A stretch of 64,000 nt of DNA from an uncultured Bacilli bacterium (lineage in GTDB: Bacteria; Bacillota_I; Bacilli_A; RF39; UBA660), in the NCBI GenBank assembly GCA_934086935.1, contig CAKOIQ010000003.1:11759-75758 (forward strand), given 5' to 3'. The notes beneath the pieces were generated by a model. The model had not been told where the DNA came from, did no database searches, and worked only from the letters and a program-made list of their open reading frames with translations. The translations under genes were made by a program, and so were the position numbers. Each line of letters begins with the position of its first letter. Within the stretch, counting starts at the first letter, position 1. Below are positions 1 through 10,360 of the stretch, piece after piece.

Positions 1-77
1 TATCCTTTCTGTTTAAAATATTTTTTTAAGTTATTTTTTCCTTCTTTTGTTATGTTATTTCCTATTCCAATTTTCAT
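1..77 (-). CDS. N-terminal fragment of an unidentified gene, cut by the window edge
   Basis: A minus-strand reading frame opens with ATG at 77 behind a good ribosome binding site (GGAGGAAAAAAT). It runs 25 codons off the left edge, beginning MKIGIGNNITKEGK. The fragment is too short to assign to a family. It is divergent from the Sel1-repeat gene that starts at 228. Confidence 0.5.
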   Translation of the reverse strand, partial: MKIGIGNNITKEGKNNLKKYFKQKG

Positions 78-227
78 ATTTTTTCCTCCTGCTTTAATAT
101 TATTTGATTTTATTTAATTTTTTTAGGAAAAAAAATTCTTAATTATTTTAAAAAATTCCGAGAATTTATTAAATACTTCTGGACATCAAAAATTGATGTG
201 TTATAATAAGCCCGATGGGGTGATACT

Positions 228-1712
228 GTGGATAGTCAATTATTAGATTCAATTAATATTAAAACTTATCCCGAGTTAATTGTTAATTTTCTTAAAGATA
301 ACAATATAAACTCAAATTTTAACAATCTAAGAGGATTTTATAATGAGCTTCTTGCTTCTTTAAGTGATGATATACGTGATTCATATTTAAATAGAATTTT
401 AAAATATTTATCTGCTAAAGAAGAAAGTAATATATACATTTTGGATGACATTGGTAATGGGATTTATGAAAATGAGCTTATGAATTTCTTTAATAAAGTT
501 CATGGTGAAATTAATAAATCTAAAAATTCATTATTATTTTATAAAAAGTTATGTGGATTATGTTCTTTTATTTATTTTAACAATAATGAAAGTGACAGTA
601 TAAAAAATGAATTTGATAAAGCCAATTATTCTGCAATGCTTTATAAATTATTTGGCCATGCGGCAATAAATTATAAAACTAATACACCTAAAATTTTAGC
701 AGAAAGACTACTTCAAGAAGCATTGTGTTTAGCTAAAACAAATGTTACGAGAGGTATAATTCTTAAAATGGCTGCTGATTTAGGTAATGATTTAGCTTGT
801 CATTTATATGCTTCGGTGGTTTATGATGATTATATAGAAAGATGCGTATATTATTTAAAAGGTAAGAATATGGCTTGTAATTTATGGGAACTAGCTTTTA
901 TTATTGAACACTATGAATTAAATAAAGATCAGTATGATAATATTATAAGAGAACTTAAAGATATATTAAAAAATATACGTAATGTTTTTGAAGATAAAAT
1001 CATTGTTTTGGATGCTAAAAATGAATTTGAAAGTAATTGTACTCTATTAGCTTTTGAATTGAATTTATATTTGGTACATATTAAAAAATTCTCTAAAGCT
1101 TATTGTAGTATAGGCAAATATTTTTTTATTCATAAAATTGCGGTTGTAAATGATGACGGAACAGTTAATGAAGAAAAATCCATTGAATATGCTTTAAATT
1201 ATTCTTATAAGGCTGTCAGATTAGGAAATATTGCGGCAATGGAAAATATCGCAACTTATTACTATAAACATAAGGAGAAAGGAAATTTTGATTATAGAGA
1301 ATTTTTCAAAATTGGTGCTGATGCCAAATTTATAATATCAAGTGAACATCTTACTAAAATTTTAATGGAAGAAAATAATATGGATGATGCTGAAATGTAT
1401 TTAAAATTCATTGCTAATTATAATAAAAGTGATGCTCAATATAAGTTAGCTAAACTTTATGAAAACAAGTTTAGATTTGATGATGCAATTGAATATTATG
1501 AAAAAGCAATAAATAATAATCTGTATTCTGCTTCTATTGATTTGGCTAAATTATATTTTAAAAAGTATATGATGCAAGTATCTAAAGATAATAGTAAAAA
1601 GGGATATTTATTATTGGCGGTTAATCTTATCAATTCTTACTATGATAAGTATAACGAGGAAGAGAAAAAAGAAGCTGATTATTTATTAAAAACATTTAAA
1701 GATTTATTATAA
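228..1712 (+). CDS. Sel1/TPR-like helical repeat protein
   Basis: 494-residue protein with no signal peptide or membrane segment. The second half has degenerate Sel1/TPR-type helix pairs, clearest at about residues 395-445 where A-x-x-Y-x-x-A-x-L-Y-E patterns recur (DAQYKLAKLYENK, then DAIEYYEKAINNN). Such solenoids usually mediate protein contacts; no partner is evident. The start is a GTG preceded by GGGGTGAT, and a TATAAT lies at 202-207. It is convergent with eno and shares its terminator. The N-terminal third matches nothing I recognise. A regulatory or scaffold role is inference. Confidence 0.6.
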   Translation: MDSQLLDSINIKTYPELIVNFLKDNNINSNFNNLRGFYNELLASLSDDIRDSYLNRILKYLSAKEESNIYILDDIGNGIYENELMNFFNKVHGEINKSKNSLLFYKKLCGLCSFIYFNNNESDSIKNEFDKANYSAMLYKLFGHAAINYKTNTPKILAERLLQEALCLAKTNVTRGIILKMAADLGNDLACHLYASVVYDDYIERCVYYLKGKNMACNLWELAFIIEHYELNKDQYDNIIRELKDILKNIRNVFEDKIIVLDAKNEFESNCTLLAFELNLYLVHIKKFSKAYCSIGKYFFIHKIAVVNDDGTVNEEKSIEYALNYSYKAVRLGNIAAMENIATYYYKHKEKGNFDYREFFKIGADAKFIISSEHLTKILMEENNMDDAEMYLKFIANYNKSDAQYKLAKLYENKFRFDDAIEYYEKAINNNLYSASIDLAKLYFKKYMMQVSKDNSKKGYLLLAVNLINSYYDKYNEEEKKEADYLLKTFKDLL

Positions 1713-1714
1713 AA

Positions 1715-1743
1715 AAAACTAAGCATTCAATTAGCTTAGTTTT
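1715..1743. terminator. Bidirectional terminator between the Sel1-repeat gene and eno
   Basis: Perfect 10-bp arms AAAACTAAGC / GCTTAGTTTT with a 9-nt loop, A-run on one side and T-run on the other, so it can act on both strands. The eno stop codon (1731-1733) lies in the loop. Confidence 0.85.
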
Positions 1744-2948
1744 TCTTCTATTCTTAATAATTGATTATATTTAGCAATGCGTTCGCCTCTAGACATAGAT
1801 CCGGTTTTAATATATCCAAGATTTAATCCTACTGCTAAGTCAGCAATAAATGTATCTTCGGTTTCTCCACTACGATGAGAAATAATGGTTTTAAAATTGT
1901 TATCTTTTGCCAATTTAATTGTTTCTAACATTTCGGTAATTGTTCCAATTTGATTAGCTTTAAGTAGTATTGAATTATTATAATGTTCATCTATTCCTTT
2001 TTGTAAGTATTCTATATTAGTAACAAAATAATCATCTCCTACTAGCAATATATCTTTGCCGATTTCGTTTGTTAACTTTTTGATTGATTCAATATCAGTT
2101 TCAGCAAATGCATCTTCAATACTAATAATTGGATATTTTTTTATTAATTCTTTGTAAAAAGTTATTAATTGCTGTTTAGTTATTTTTTGTTTATTAATAG
2201 TGTACATTTCCCCATCATAAAATTCTGAAGCAGCACAATCAATTGCAATGCCAACTTCTTTTTTAGGAATATATCCAGCTTTTTCTATAGCTTGAACAAT
2301 AAAATTGAACGCTTCGTCTATTGTACTTAAATTTGGAGCAAAGCCGCCTTCATCTCCTACCGCTGTGGAAAAGCCGGTATCTTTCAACAATTGCTGCAAA
2401 TGGTGAAAAACTTCAGAACCACATTGTATTCTTTCTTTCATAGTTTTTTGTTGAGGAACAATCATAAATTCTTGGATTTCTAATCCTGAGGAAGCGTGAA
2501 CACCACCATTTATGATATTCATCATTGGATAAGGAAGGGTGTATGGTCCTTCAAATAATTCATATATTTCTTTATTATTAATAATTGCTTGGGCTTTCAT
2601 TATGCATAGTGAAACACTTAGTATTGCATTTGCACCTAAATTACTTTTATTTTTAGTTCCATCTAAATTTATTAATATTGTGTCTATTTCTTTTTGGTTA
2701 ATTTCATGACCGATTAAAGCGTCTTTTATTATCGTGTTTACATTATTTACCGCTTTTAATACACCTTTTCCTAGAAATCTATTAGGATCTTTATCACGAA
2801 GTTCGAGTGCTTCATTAGCTCCGGTTGATGCGCCAGAAGGAACGCTGGCTCTTACCATTTGGCCATTATCAAGATATAAATCAGTTTCTACAGTCGGATT
2901 ACCTCTTGAATCAAGTATTTCTCTTGAAATAATATTTTTAATTGTCAT
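1731..2948 (-). CDS. eno: Enolase (phosphopyruvate hydratase)
   Basis: Interconverts 2-phosphoglycerate and phosphoenolpyruvate in cytosolic glycolysis. Conserved marks: SREILDSRGNPTVE at 8-21, SGASTG loop at 38-43, GGVH at 148-151, GDEGGFAPN at 198-206, SIEDAF at 276-281, catalytic lysine in LLKANQIGT (K330), SHRSGETED at 357-365 and KTG at 381-383. At 405 residues it is shorter than the usual 425-435. HASSGLEIQEF replaces the common HADNNVDIQEF, so it is a diverged form, but the catalytic residues read intact. The start has AGGAGA upstream. It stands alone, not beside gap/pgk/tpi/pgm. Confidence 0.9.
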   Translation of the reverse strand: MTIKNIISREILDSRGNPTVETDLYLDNGQMVRASVPSGASTGANEALELRDKDPNRFLGKGVLKAVNNVNTIIKDALIGHEINQKEIDTILINLDGTKNKSNLGANAILSVSLCIMKAQAIINNKEIYELFEGPYTLPYPMMNIINGGVHASSGLEIQEFMIVPQQKTMKERIQCGSEVFHHLQQLLKDTGFSTAVGDEGGFAPNLSTIDEAFNFIVQAIEKAGYIPKKEVGIAIDCAASEFYDGEMYTINKQKITKQQLITFYKELIKKYPIISIEDAFAETDIESIKKLTNEIGKDILLVGDDYFVTNIEYLQKGIDEHYNNSILLKANQIGTITEMLETIKLAKDNNFKTIISHRSGETEDTFIADLAVGLNLGYIKTGSMSRGERIAKYNQLLRIEEKLS

Positions 2949-3053
2949 GTTTGTCTCCTACTTTCTATTAAAATTATAAATTAATTGTAAATCATTAGCA
3001 AGTTTATTAACGGGACTTTACATTGTATGGTATAATTTTATAGAGGTGTTTTT

Positions 3054-4301
3054 ATGAGAATAATTGAACTTACCATTCTTGAATTTGATAATTTTGCTTC
3101 AACACATCCCCTTAGAAACTATTGTCAAAATTCTAAGTACGCTAGATTGATGGGTGAAAAGGGATATTCATATGAATATATCGGATACCAGGATGACAGT
3201 AACAATCTTGTAGCAGCTTCTTTAGTAGTTAATAAAAAGATTGATGGTGGAGCTAGATTTGCATATGCACCTAAAGGTTTTTTAATTGATTATTATAATA
3301 CAGAACTAGTTAAACTTTTTATTAAAGATTTGTTCATGTACTATAAGAAAAAAGGGATGGCGTTTATTAAAATAAATCCCGAAATAATCATTGGAGAAAT
3401 TGATACTAGTCGTAATTTTACACCTATGTACAATCAAAATGTTAAGATTATTGATGTATTAAAAGATATTGGGTTTAAAAGAAGAAGAGAAATTGTCCCT
3501 TTAGATTTTATTTATCCTAGAATTAGTCCTTATATTAATCTTAAAACTTTTGATATTAATAAATTAGATGATGGATGTGTAGCCAAGATCGAGGCTGCCA
3601 GTAAAAATGGTTTGACTATTGAAGAAGCAACAAATAAAGATGTTAATATTTTTTATGATTTTATTAAAAATGAGACTAAAGAGAATGTAAATTTTTTTAG
3701 AAGTTTATTAAATATTTATCAAGATGGTGATGCAGAACTATTACTTGTTAAAGCAGACTTTGAAGACTGTTTGATTAATGCAAGAGATAGATATCAAAAG
3801 GAATTAGACTTAAATAATTATTGGAATGAATTAATTCAAAATGATAATAGTGAACAAAATTTAAATAATAAGATGCAATCTGATAAAAATTTAATTGCTT
3901 ATAAAAATGAGTTAGTAGCTGCTACAGATAATTTGAAGAAAAATAAATACAAGTATGTAGGCGGTGCTATAATTATAAAGTATAAAAACAGAGTTAGTGT
4001 TATTGCTAATGGCATTGATAAGAATGAATCATCTTTAAATGTTAATTACTATTTATTTAAAGCTTTAATTGATAGATATAAAAATGATTATGACTTTTTA
4101 GATTTGAATGGTGTTGCTAGTAATTTCAATCAAGCCTCTAAATATTGGACTTTTAACGAAGAAAAACTTGATTTTAAACCTACATTATATGAATTTATTG
4201 GAGAGTTTGATTTAGTTATTAATGATAACGCTTTTAAAAGAATACAATCTAAAGGATTGTTATCTAAAGAATTTATTCCTTCTCATATTTTTAAGGAATA
4301 A
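3054..4301 (+). CDS. FemAB/MurM-family peptidyltransferase (cell-wall cross-bridge)
   Basis: 415 residues. The family uses aminoacyl-tRNA to add cross-bridge amino acids to the lysine of lipid II at the inner membrane face. Evidence: the N-terminal FDNFASTHPLRNYCQNSKYARLM pattern (residues 11 on), two GNAT-like halves, a charged coiled-coil arm at roughly 235-300 of the kind seen in FemA, and the C-terminal YDFLDLNGVA...KYWTFNEEKLDFKPTLYEFIGEFDL typical of the family end. The start follows AGAGGTG; TATAAT at 3031-3036 gives its own promoter. Monocistronic, ending in a strong hairpin. The amino acid added cannot be told from sequence. Confidence 0.82.
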   Translation: MRIIELTILEFDNFASTHPLRNYCQNSKYARLMGEKGYSYEYIGYQDDSNNLVAASLVVNKKIDGGARFAYAPKGFLIDYYNTELVKLFIKDLFMYYKKKGMAFIKINPEIIIGEIDTSRNFTPMYNQNVKIIDVLKDIGFKRRREIVPLDFIYPRISPYINLKTFDINKLDDGCVAKIEAASKNGLTIEEATNKDVNIFYDFIKNETKENVNFFRSLLNIYQDGDAELLLVKADFEDCLINARDRYQKELDLNNYWNELIQNDNSEQNLNNKMQSDKNLIAYKNELVAATDNLKKNKYKYVGGAIIIKYKNRVSVIANGIDKNESSLNVNYYLFKALIDRYKNDYDFLDLNGVASNFNQASKYWTFNEEKLDFKPTLYEFIGEFDLVINDNAFKRIQSKGLLSKEFIPSHIFKE

Positions 4302-4310
4302 GATATTTAA

Positions 4311-4338
4311 AAAACTTCAGTTTAAACTGAAGTTTTTT
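4311..4338. terminator. Terminator between the FemAB-type gene and rubrerythrin
   Basis: Palindrome AAACTTCAGTTT / AAACTGAAGTTT followed by a T-run on the plus strand and preceded by A-rich sequence, so it probably serves both convergent genes. Confidence 0.85.
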
Positions 4339-4340
4339 CG

Positions 4341-4880
4341 TTAATAATTTTCTGCTTTCATTTCTTGATAAGATTGAGGATGTTTGCATACTGGACAAAT
4401 TATTGGAGCTGTTTCTCCATAGTATACATGTCCACAGTTTCTACAAATCCATACTGTTTCTGTACCTTTATTAAATACAAGATTGTTTTCAATATTATCA
4501 ACTAATTTTAAATATCTTTCTTCATGATGTTTTTCAATAATTGCTACTTGAGAAAATAATTCAGCAATTTGATCAAAACCTTCTTCTCTAGCAGTTTCAG
4601 CAAATTCTTTATACATTTCTGTCCATTCATAATTTTCACCATGGGCAGCATCTTTTAAATTTTCTAATGTATTAGGAACTTTTCCTCCGTTTAATTCTTT
4701 AAACCATAATTTAGCATGTTCTTTTTCATTGTTTGCAGTTTCTTCAAAAATTGCTGCTATTTGTTCATATCCATCTTTTCTCGCTTGAGATGCATAGTAT
4801 GTATATTTATTTCTAGCTTGACTTTCACCAGCGAAAGCTGCTAAGAGGTTAGCTTCTGTTTTACTACCTTTTAATTCCAT
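4341..4880 (-). CDS. rbr: Rubrerythrin
   Basis: 179 residues. Non-haem diiron peroxidase that reduces hydrogen peroxide in anaerobes. A four-helix diiron domain (E19, E52 and H55 in NEKEHAK, E116 and H119 in IEKHHEE) is followed by a rubredoxin-type FeS4 domain with C146-x2-C149 and C162-x2-C165. The chosen ATG (4880) sits behind AGAAGG; a longer reading from 4931 lacks a ribosome site. Stand-alone gene. It supports an oxygen-sensitive lifestyle together with the PFOR gene at the right edge. Confidence 0.93.
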   Translation of the reverse strand: MELKGSKTEANLLAAFAGESQARNKYTYYASQARKDGYEQIAAIFEETANNEKEHAKLWFKELNGGKVPNTLENLKDAAHGENYEWTEMYKEFAETAREEGFDQIAELFSQVAIIEKHHEERYLKLVDNIENNLVFNKGTETVWICRNCGHVYYGETAPIICPVCKHPQSYQEMKAENY

Positions 4881-4949
4881 TTCGTACCTTCTTTCTGATT
4901 TAATTATATCATTTAAATATATGTTAATCAAACAAGAAAAAAACAGATA

Positions 4950-6749
4950 TTATCTGTTTTCTCTAAAACGATCTTTAGGATCTAATGTCTTTTTACGTAA
5001 TCTAATTACATCAGGAGTGATTTCGACATATTCATCATCTTCAATAAATTCTAGAGCTTCTTCTAATGAGAATGTTCTAGGAGGTACTAAAGCGATAGCT
5101 TCATCACTACTCTTACTTCTTGTATTAGACATTTCTTTATTTTTACATGGATTGACATTTAAATCGTTATCTCTATTATTAATACCAACTATCATTCCAA
5201 CATATACATCAACTGCTGGTCCAATAATTAAGGTTCCTCTTTCTTGTAAGTTAAATAATGAATAGCCTAAACTCTTACCAGTTTCCATACTTACAAGTAC
5301 TCCGTTTTTACGACTTTGAACTACACCTGCATATGGTTTGTATCCAGAGAAGCTTCTAATCATTATTCCTTCACCTTTAGTATCGGTTATAAATGCACTT
5401 CTATAGCCGATTAAACCTCTTGTAGGTGCTTCAAATTCTAGGTGAGTATAGTTTTCTTCTGTCTCCATCTTTTGTAGCATTGCTTTTCTTTCTTGTAATG
5501 CATTAATTACTGTACTTGCATAATCACTTGGAGTATTAACAATTACTGTTTCGTATGGTTCACATTTTTGTCCATCGATTTCTTTAAATAAAACTTGAGG
5601 TTTACTTACACATAGTTCATAACCTTGTCTTCTCATGTTTTCAAGTAAAATTGATAAATGAAGTTCACCTCTACCACTTACTTTAAAGCCATCTGATGAT
5701 GGTAATTCTTCAACTTCTAAACCAACGTTTGTTTCTAATTCTCTTTGTAAACGTTCTCTTATGTGTCTTGTTGTTAAGAATTTACCACTTTGTCCAGCGA
5801 ATGGACCATTGTTAACTAAGAAATTCATTGATAGTGTTGGTTTTTCAATTTCAATTGGAGGTAATGGATCAATACAATTTAATTCATTAACTGTATCTCC
5901 AATAGATATGTGTGAACAACCTGCTATTGTAACAATATCACCAAAATATGCTTCTTGTTTTTCTACTTTTTTAATTCCTTCATTAACAAATAATTTAGAT
6001 ATTTTAAAGTTTGTTATTTCACCATTATTTTTAACTAATGAAACTGTTTCGCCATTTTTAATTTTTCCTTTAGTAATTCTTCCGATACCTAATCTTCCAA
6101 TATAATCATCATATGATAGGTTTGAAATTTGTAGTTGTAATTTATCATCAACTGATCCTTCATATGGTTTGCATTGTTTAAGAATTGTTTCTAATAATGG
6201 TTCTATTGTTGTACTGTCATCATCTAATGAGTACTTAGCAATTCCTTCTCTTGCTACACCATAGATAATTGGGAAATCTAATTGTTCATCTGAAGCGTTT
6301 AATTCACAAAATAAATCAAATGTCATATTAACTACTTCTTCAGGTCTTGCATCTTTTTTATCTATTTTATTAATAAATAGGATAGGTCTTAAATTATGTT
6401 CTAAAGCTTTCTTTAAAACAAATCTAGTTTGAGGCATTGGACCTTCAGCTGAATCTACTAAAAGAATTACTGTATCAACTGTCTTAATAACACGTTCAAC
6501 TTCTGATGAAAAATCTGCATGACCAGGAGTATCTACAATGTTAATTTTATAATCTTTATATCTTATAGCACAATTTTTAGAATAGATTGTGATTCCTCTT
6601 TCTCTTTCTAAATCATTGCTATCCATTACACAGTCTACAACCGCTTCATTTTCACGAAATGCTCCATTTTGTTCAAGTAAAGCATCAACAAGAGTACTTT
6701 TACCAGCGTCTACGTGAGCAACTACTGCAATATTAATAATTTTATCCAT
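4950..6749 (-). CDS. typA: Ribosome-associated GTPase TypA/BipA
   Basis: 599 residues, usual length. Translational GTPase related to EF-G that acts in ribosome assembly and stress adaptation. G1 AHVDAGKST at 10-18, switch motif ERGITI, G3 DTPGHADF, G4 NKID; then the beta-barrel domain II, the EF-G-like alpha/beta domains with RGELHLSILLENMRRQGYE, and the BipA-specific C-terminal domain (GTLIIGPAVDVYVGMIVGINNRDNDLNVN). Start follows AGAAGTTGGT. Monocistronic, close downstream of no other minus-strand gene. Confidence 0.95.
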   Translation of the reverse strand: MDKIINIAVVAHVDAGKSTLVDALLEQNGAFRENEAVVDCVMDSNDLERERGITIYSKNCAIRYKDYKINIVDTPGHADFSSEVERVIKTVDTVILLVDSAEGPMPQTRFVLKKALEHNLRPILFINKIDKKDARPEEVVNMTFDLFCELNASDEQLDFPIIYGVAREGIAKYSLDDDSTTIEPLLETILKQCKPYEGSVDDKLQLQISNLSYDDYIGRLGIGRITKGKIKNGETVSLVKNNGEITNFKISKLFVNEGIKKVEKQEAYFGDIVTIAGCSHISIGDTVNELNCIDPLPPIEIEKPTLSMNFLVNNGPFAGQSGKFLTTRHIRERLQRELETNVGLEVEELPSSDGFKVSGRGELHLSILLENMRRQGYELCVSKPQVLFKEIDGQKCEPYETVIVNTPSDYASTVINALQERKAMLQKMETEENYTHLEFEAPTRGLIGYRSAFITDTKGEGIMIRSFSGYKPYAGVVQSRKNGVLVSMETGKSLGYSLFNLQERGTLIIGPAVDVYVGMIVGINNRDNDLNVNPCKNKEMSNTRSKSSDEAIALVPPRTFSLEEALEFIEDDEYVEITPDVIRLRKKTLDPKDRFRENR

Positions 6750-6857
6750 ATAACCAACTTCTTTCGAACTCGATTAATAATACAACATTTAAAGGATTTT
6801 TGCAAGAAAAAGATATTATTTTAAGCACTTTATTGTTATAATTTTCTTGGAGGACTT

Positions 6858-9437
6858 ATGAAAAATGTTAAAAAACAATTAAAAAAGTTGAACTATTTTT
6901 TTAAAAAACATAGTTATATATTAATTACTCTGTTTAGTTCGATGTGTATTATGATTGGTATATTTATTTTGCAAGATATATCACCATTTGGAAATAAATC
7001 GATGCTAACAATTGATTTTTATCATCAATATGGACCGATGCTTGGCGAATTATATGATAGAATTCGAAATGGTAGTAATTTATTGTATTCTTTTAATATG
7101 GGAATGGGACTTCCTTTTTTTAGAAATTTTTTCAATTATTTGTCTAGTCCTTTTAATATTATAATATTATTGTTTAAAAGAAGTCATTTATTAACATCGT
7201 ATTCAATAATTATAGGCTTTAAAGCAATTTGTTCATGTGTTACTATGAGTATTTTACTTAAAAATAAATTTAATAAAGAATATAAGATGTTTATTCCACT
7301 TTCTTTATTATATGGATTCTGTGCATATTTTATTGCATATTATTGGAATATAATGTGGTTAGATGGAATTGTGTTGCTTCCTCTTATTATTCTTGGAATT
7401 GAATACATTATTGATAAAGAGAAGCCTGTTTTATATATTATTAGTTTAGTTACTATGTTATTTGCAAATTATTTTATTGCTTATATGATATGTATTTTTA
7501 GCGTTTTATATTTTTTAACATATTTATTTATTAAAACTAATAAATTTGAATTTAAAAAAATCGGAAAGAAATGTTTGATTTTTGGCTTAGCTTCACTTAT
7601 CGCTGGGGGAATATGTGCTGTTTTCTTAATTCCAATGTTTAAAGCAATGTCTGGTATTAGTGCTACTGGAGATGTTTGGCCTTCTTCACAATATTATGAC
7701 TTTACTGCGATTGAATTCATATTTAATCATTTAAGTGGCGTTGGCAGTACCGTTTTAAAATCTGGAGTTACTACTGCGCCTAATGTGTCTTGTGGAATAT
7801 TATCTGTGATGCTACTATTTGCTTTTTATTTTAATTCTGATATTAAAATTAAGGTTAAATTTGCCTATACTTTATTATTATTAATTATCATTTTAAGTTT
7901 TGTATTAGCTCCTTTAGATTATATATGGCATGCTTTTCATGTACCAAATGATTTACCTTATAGATATTCATTTTTATATAGTTTTGTACTTATAATAATT
8001 GGAGCATATTCTTTATATAAGATTAAAGGTTTGAAGCCTATTTATGGTTATATTTGTTATATTATAACATTAATATTTATTTCTTTGGTTTGGTTTGTAC
8101 CATTTAAAAATATATCTAGGGATATGATTTATTTGAATTATGGACTTAGTACAATATTTTTCTTGTCATATATTATTTATTTACATTTTAATTCCTATAA
8201 AAGGATAATTCCATACATTTGTATAATTACTGTTGTGTTAGAAGCATGTGTAAGTTTAAATAATAATTGGGATATGACACAAACAATAAGTGATTTTTAT
8301 AATGATTATAATGTTATGGAAAAAGGTATTAATTTTATAAAAGAAAACGATTCAGAAATGCATAGAATTGAAAGAGTTAATTTACAAACGTTTAATGATC
8401 CATCTTGGTATAATTATTATGGACAAATGACTTTTAGTTCTATGGCTTATGAAAATATGGCTGTAATTAATCATGCCTTAGGAATGCCAGGAAATGAAAT
8501 TAATAGTTACTATTATCAGGTAAATACACCTATTTATGACATGATATTTAATATTAAATATATAATTGGCAATGTTAATGATTCTACTCATTATTCTTTA
8601 TATTATGATAGTGATGATTTAACAATATATAATAATAAATACAACGTTGGATTAATGTTTGGTGTAAATAGTGATATAAAAAATTGGAATACAAATTATG
8701 AAAATCCTTTTAATAATCAGAATGATTTTATATTAAAAAGTTCTGGAATAGATAATACTTTTAAAGAATTAAGTGTATATAAAAAAGAATTATATTATGA
8801 AGATGATGTTCATAAAATATTTAAATATACTGTTAATAATGATAGTAATAACTTTTATTTATACTACAATAATTATTTATGTGATGTTTTAATTGTTGAC
8901 GGTGTTATGTATTATAACGATAATGATCATGATTACGTTTATGACAGTGACTTAACAATATATAGTAATTCTTCTTATAATGAAAATCATATTATCTATT
9001 CTTTAGGAGAAAATAATAGTTTAACATTTTATGTTGGCTATTCTAATTATTATGATGATGAAGATATTTGGATTTATAGTATTAATGAGAATAACTTAAA
9101 TGAAGTGTATGCATATTATCTTAATAATAAAGTTAGTATTGAAAAATTTGATGAAAATGTAATAAAAGCTTATTGTAATTTTGATGAAAGTAAAAGTGTT
9201 TTTACATCAATTCCTTATGATAAAGGATGGAATGTTTATGTTGATGGTAAAAAAGTTAATACATATGAAATTAATAATACTTTGTTAGGTTTTGATGTTG
9301 ATAAAGGTTCTCATAATATTACAATTAAATATACAATTCCATATATCTGGATTGGTGGTAGTATTTCTTTATTATCACTTTCATTATTTTGTTTTTGGAT
9401 TTATATAAGTAAAAAAAGTTTAAAAATTAAATTTTAA
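6858..9437 (+). CDS. YfhO-family polytopic membrane protein
   Basis: 859 residues. The N-terminal half carries about a dozen hydrophobic helices with the family pattern DFYHQYGPMLGELYDRI (about 51-67), FNMGMGLPFFRNFFNYLSSPFN and YGFCAYFIAYYWNIMWLDG. A tyrosine/asparagine-rich outer domain (about 490-825) is followed by one last transmembrane helix. YfhO proteins are GT-C-fold enzymes tied to glycosylation of lipoteichoic acid or other envelope glycans in Bacillota; that role is by family only. Start follows TTGGAGGACTT. The end overlaps the convergent lipid kinase gene by 4 bp. Confidence 0.85.
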   Translation: MKNVKKQLKKLNYFFKKHSYILITLFSSMCIMIGIFILQDISPFGNKSMLTIDFYHQYGPMLGELYDRIRNGSNLLYSFNMGMGLPFFRNFFNYLSSPFNIIILLFKRSHLLTSYSIIIGFKAICSCVTMSILLKNKFNKEYKMFIPLSLLYGFCAYFIAYYWNIMWLDGIVLLPLIILGIEYIIDKEKPVLYIISLVTMLFANYFIAYMICIFSVLYFLTYLFIKTNKFEFKKIGKKCLIFGLASLIAGGICAVFLIPMFKAMSGISATGDVWPSSQYYDFTAIEFIFNHLSGVGSTVLKSGVTTAPNVSCGILSVMLLFAFYFNSDIKIKVKFAYTLLLLIIILSFVLAPLDYIWHAFHVPNDLPYRYSFLYSFVLIIIGAYSLYKIKGLKPIYGYICYIITLIFISLVWFVPFKNISRDMIYLNYGLSTIFFLSYIIYLHFNSYKRIIPYICIITVVLEACVSLNNNWDMTQTISDFYNDYNVMEKGINFIKENDSEMHRIERVNLQTFNDPSWYNYYGQMTFSSMAYENMAVINHALGMPGNEINSYYYQVNTPIYDMIFNIKYIIGNVNDSTHYSLYYDSDDLTIYNNKYNVGLMFGVNSDIKNWNTNYENPFNNQNDFILKSSGIDNTFKELSVYKKELYYEDDVHKIFKYTVNNDSNNFYLYYNNYLCDVLIVDGVMYYNDNDHDYVYDSDLTIYSNSSYNENHIIYSLGENNSLTFYVGYSNYYDDEDIWIYSINENNLNEVYAYYLNNKVSIEKFDENVIKAYCNFDESKSVFTSIPYDKGWNVYVDGKKVNTYEINNTLLGFDVDKGSHNITIKYTIPYIWIGGSISLLSLSLFCFWIYISKKSLKIKF

Positions 9438-10360
9438 ACTTTTTTATTTATAAAAATTTTATCAATATTCTTTTTAGGTATCATTATTTTAACGTTTCTG
9501 ACATTGGAGATTTCATAGTTTAGAACTGCTCTATCTAGTTTTTCACCATCAATACACCAGGCTTTTTTAGGATAGTCTGCAAATTTTATTTGGAGATGGT
9601 TAGTTTTATAGAATTCGACTCCAGAAATTTTTTCGACGTCTGTTGTCATTAAAATTGTAAATGTTCTTATTATGTCAACACGTCTTTTAAAATTGCAAAA
9701 TAAAACTTCAAATTGATTATCATCTAGCTTTACATCTTTATAAAAGTTATTAATACCAGCAATTCTATTAGCATTTGAAATTAGCATGAATGAATATAAT
9801 CCTCTTTTTTCAATGCCATTTACTTTATAAGTAATATCATACATTTTGGTAGGATTAAAGAAGTCTTTTACTCCTTCTAGAAGATAAGCCATATAGCCAT
9901 ATTTTTTCTTTAATTTTCGTGGAGTATTGTATGGTATTTGCATAAATTTGCCAAAGCCGGCTACATAAACAAATGGCCTTCCATTAATTATGCATATATC
10001 CATTCCTTTAATTGTTCCATCCAATAACAATTTTAAATTCTTTTTGATATCTTTGCCATAACCAAACATTACACCTACATCGTTTGTGGTACCTACTGGA
10101 ATATGTGCAAGAATTAAAGGTTTTTTCCTTTCTAAATTACCGGACATAACTTCATTAAATGTTCCGTCTCCACCCATTGAAATTACTAAATCTGTTGGTT
10201 CTAAATGATTAACAATTTCTTTGGCATGTCCACCATACTCTGTTCCGATAAATTTTGGATTATAACCATTTTTTAATAAAATCTTTTTATATTCTTTTAA
10301 ATATTTGGTTTTGAATACATGTCCGCTATTAGGGTTGTAAATTATTGTACAGTTTTTCAT
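9434..10360 (-). CDS. DagK/YegS-type lipid kinase
   Basis: 308 residues from the chosen ATG at 10360, which follows GGTGAAAAAA; an upstream in-frame ATG (10378) has no ribosome site. Diacylglycerol-kinase catalytic domain: IIYNPNSG near the N-terminus, GGDGTFNEV (about 70-78) and PVGTTNDVG (about 93-101) for ATP and metal binding, plus the C-terminal beta-sandwich with WCIDGEKL. The family phosphorylates diacylglycerol, returning it to phosphatidic acid for phospholipid synthesis. YfhO-linked glycan chemistry can generate diacylglycerol, so the pairing with its convergent neighbour is suggestive, though they are not co-transcribed. Confidence 0.88.
   Translation of the reverse strand: MKNCTIIYNPNSGHVFKTKYLKEYKKILLKNGYNPKFIGTEYGGHAKEIVNHLEPTDLVISMGGDGTFNEVMSGNLERKKPLILAHIPVGTTNDVGVMFGYGKDIKKNLKLLLDGTIKGMDICIINGRPFVYVAGFGKFMQIPYNTPRKLKKKYGYMAYLLEGVKDFFNPTKMYDITYKVNGIEKRGLYSFMLISNANRIAGINNFYKDVKLDDNQFEVLFCNFKRRVDIIRTFTILMTTDVEKISGVEFYKTNHLQIKFADYPKKAWCIDGEKLDRAVLNYEISNVRNVKIMIPKKNIDKIFINKKV

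Noticed and set aside
2734..2979. Plus-strand ORF opposite eno, and similar reverse-frame ORFs over typA, mnmE, mnmG, gyrA and others
   Set aside because: They lie antisense to well-supported genes and arise from the AT-rich codon pattern; no ribosome site or family.
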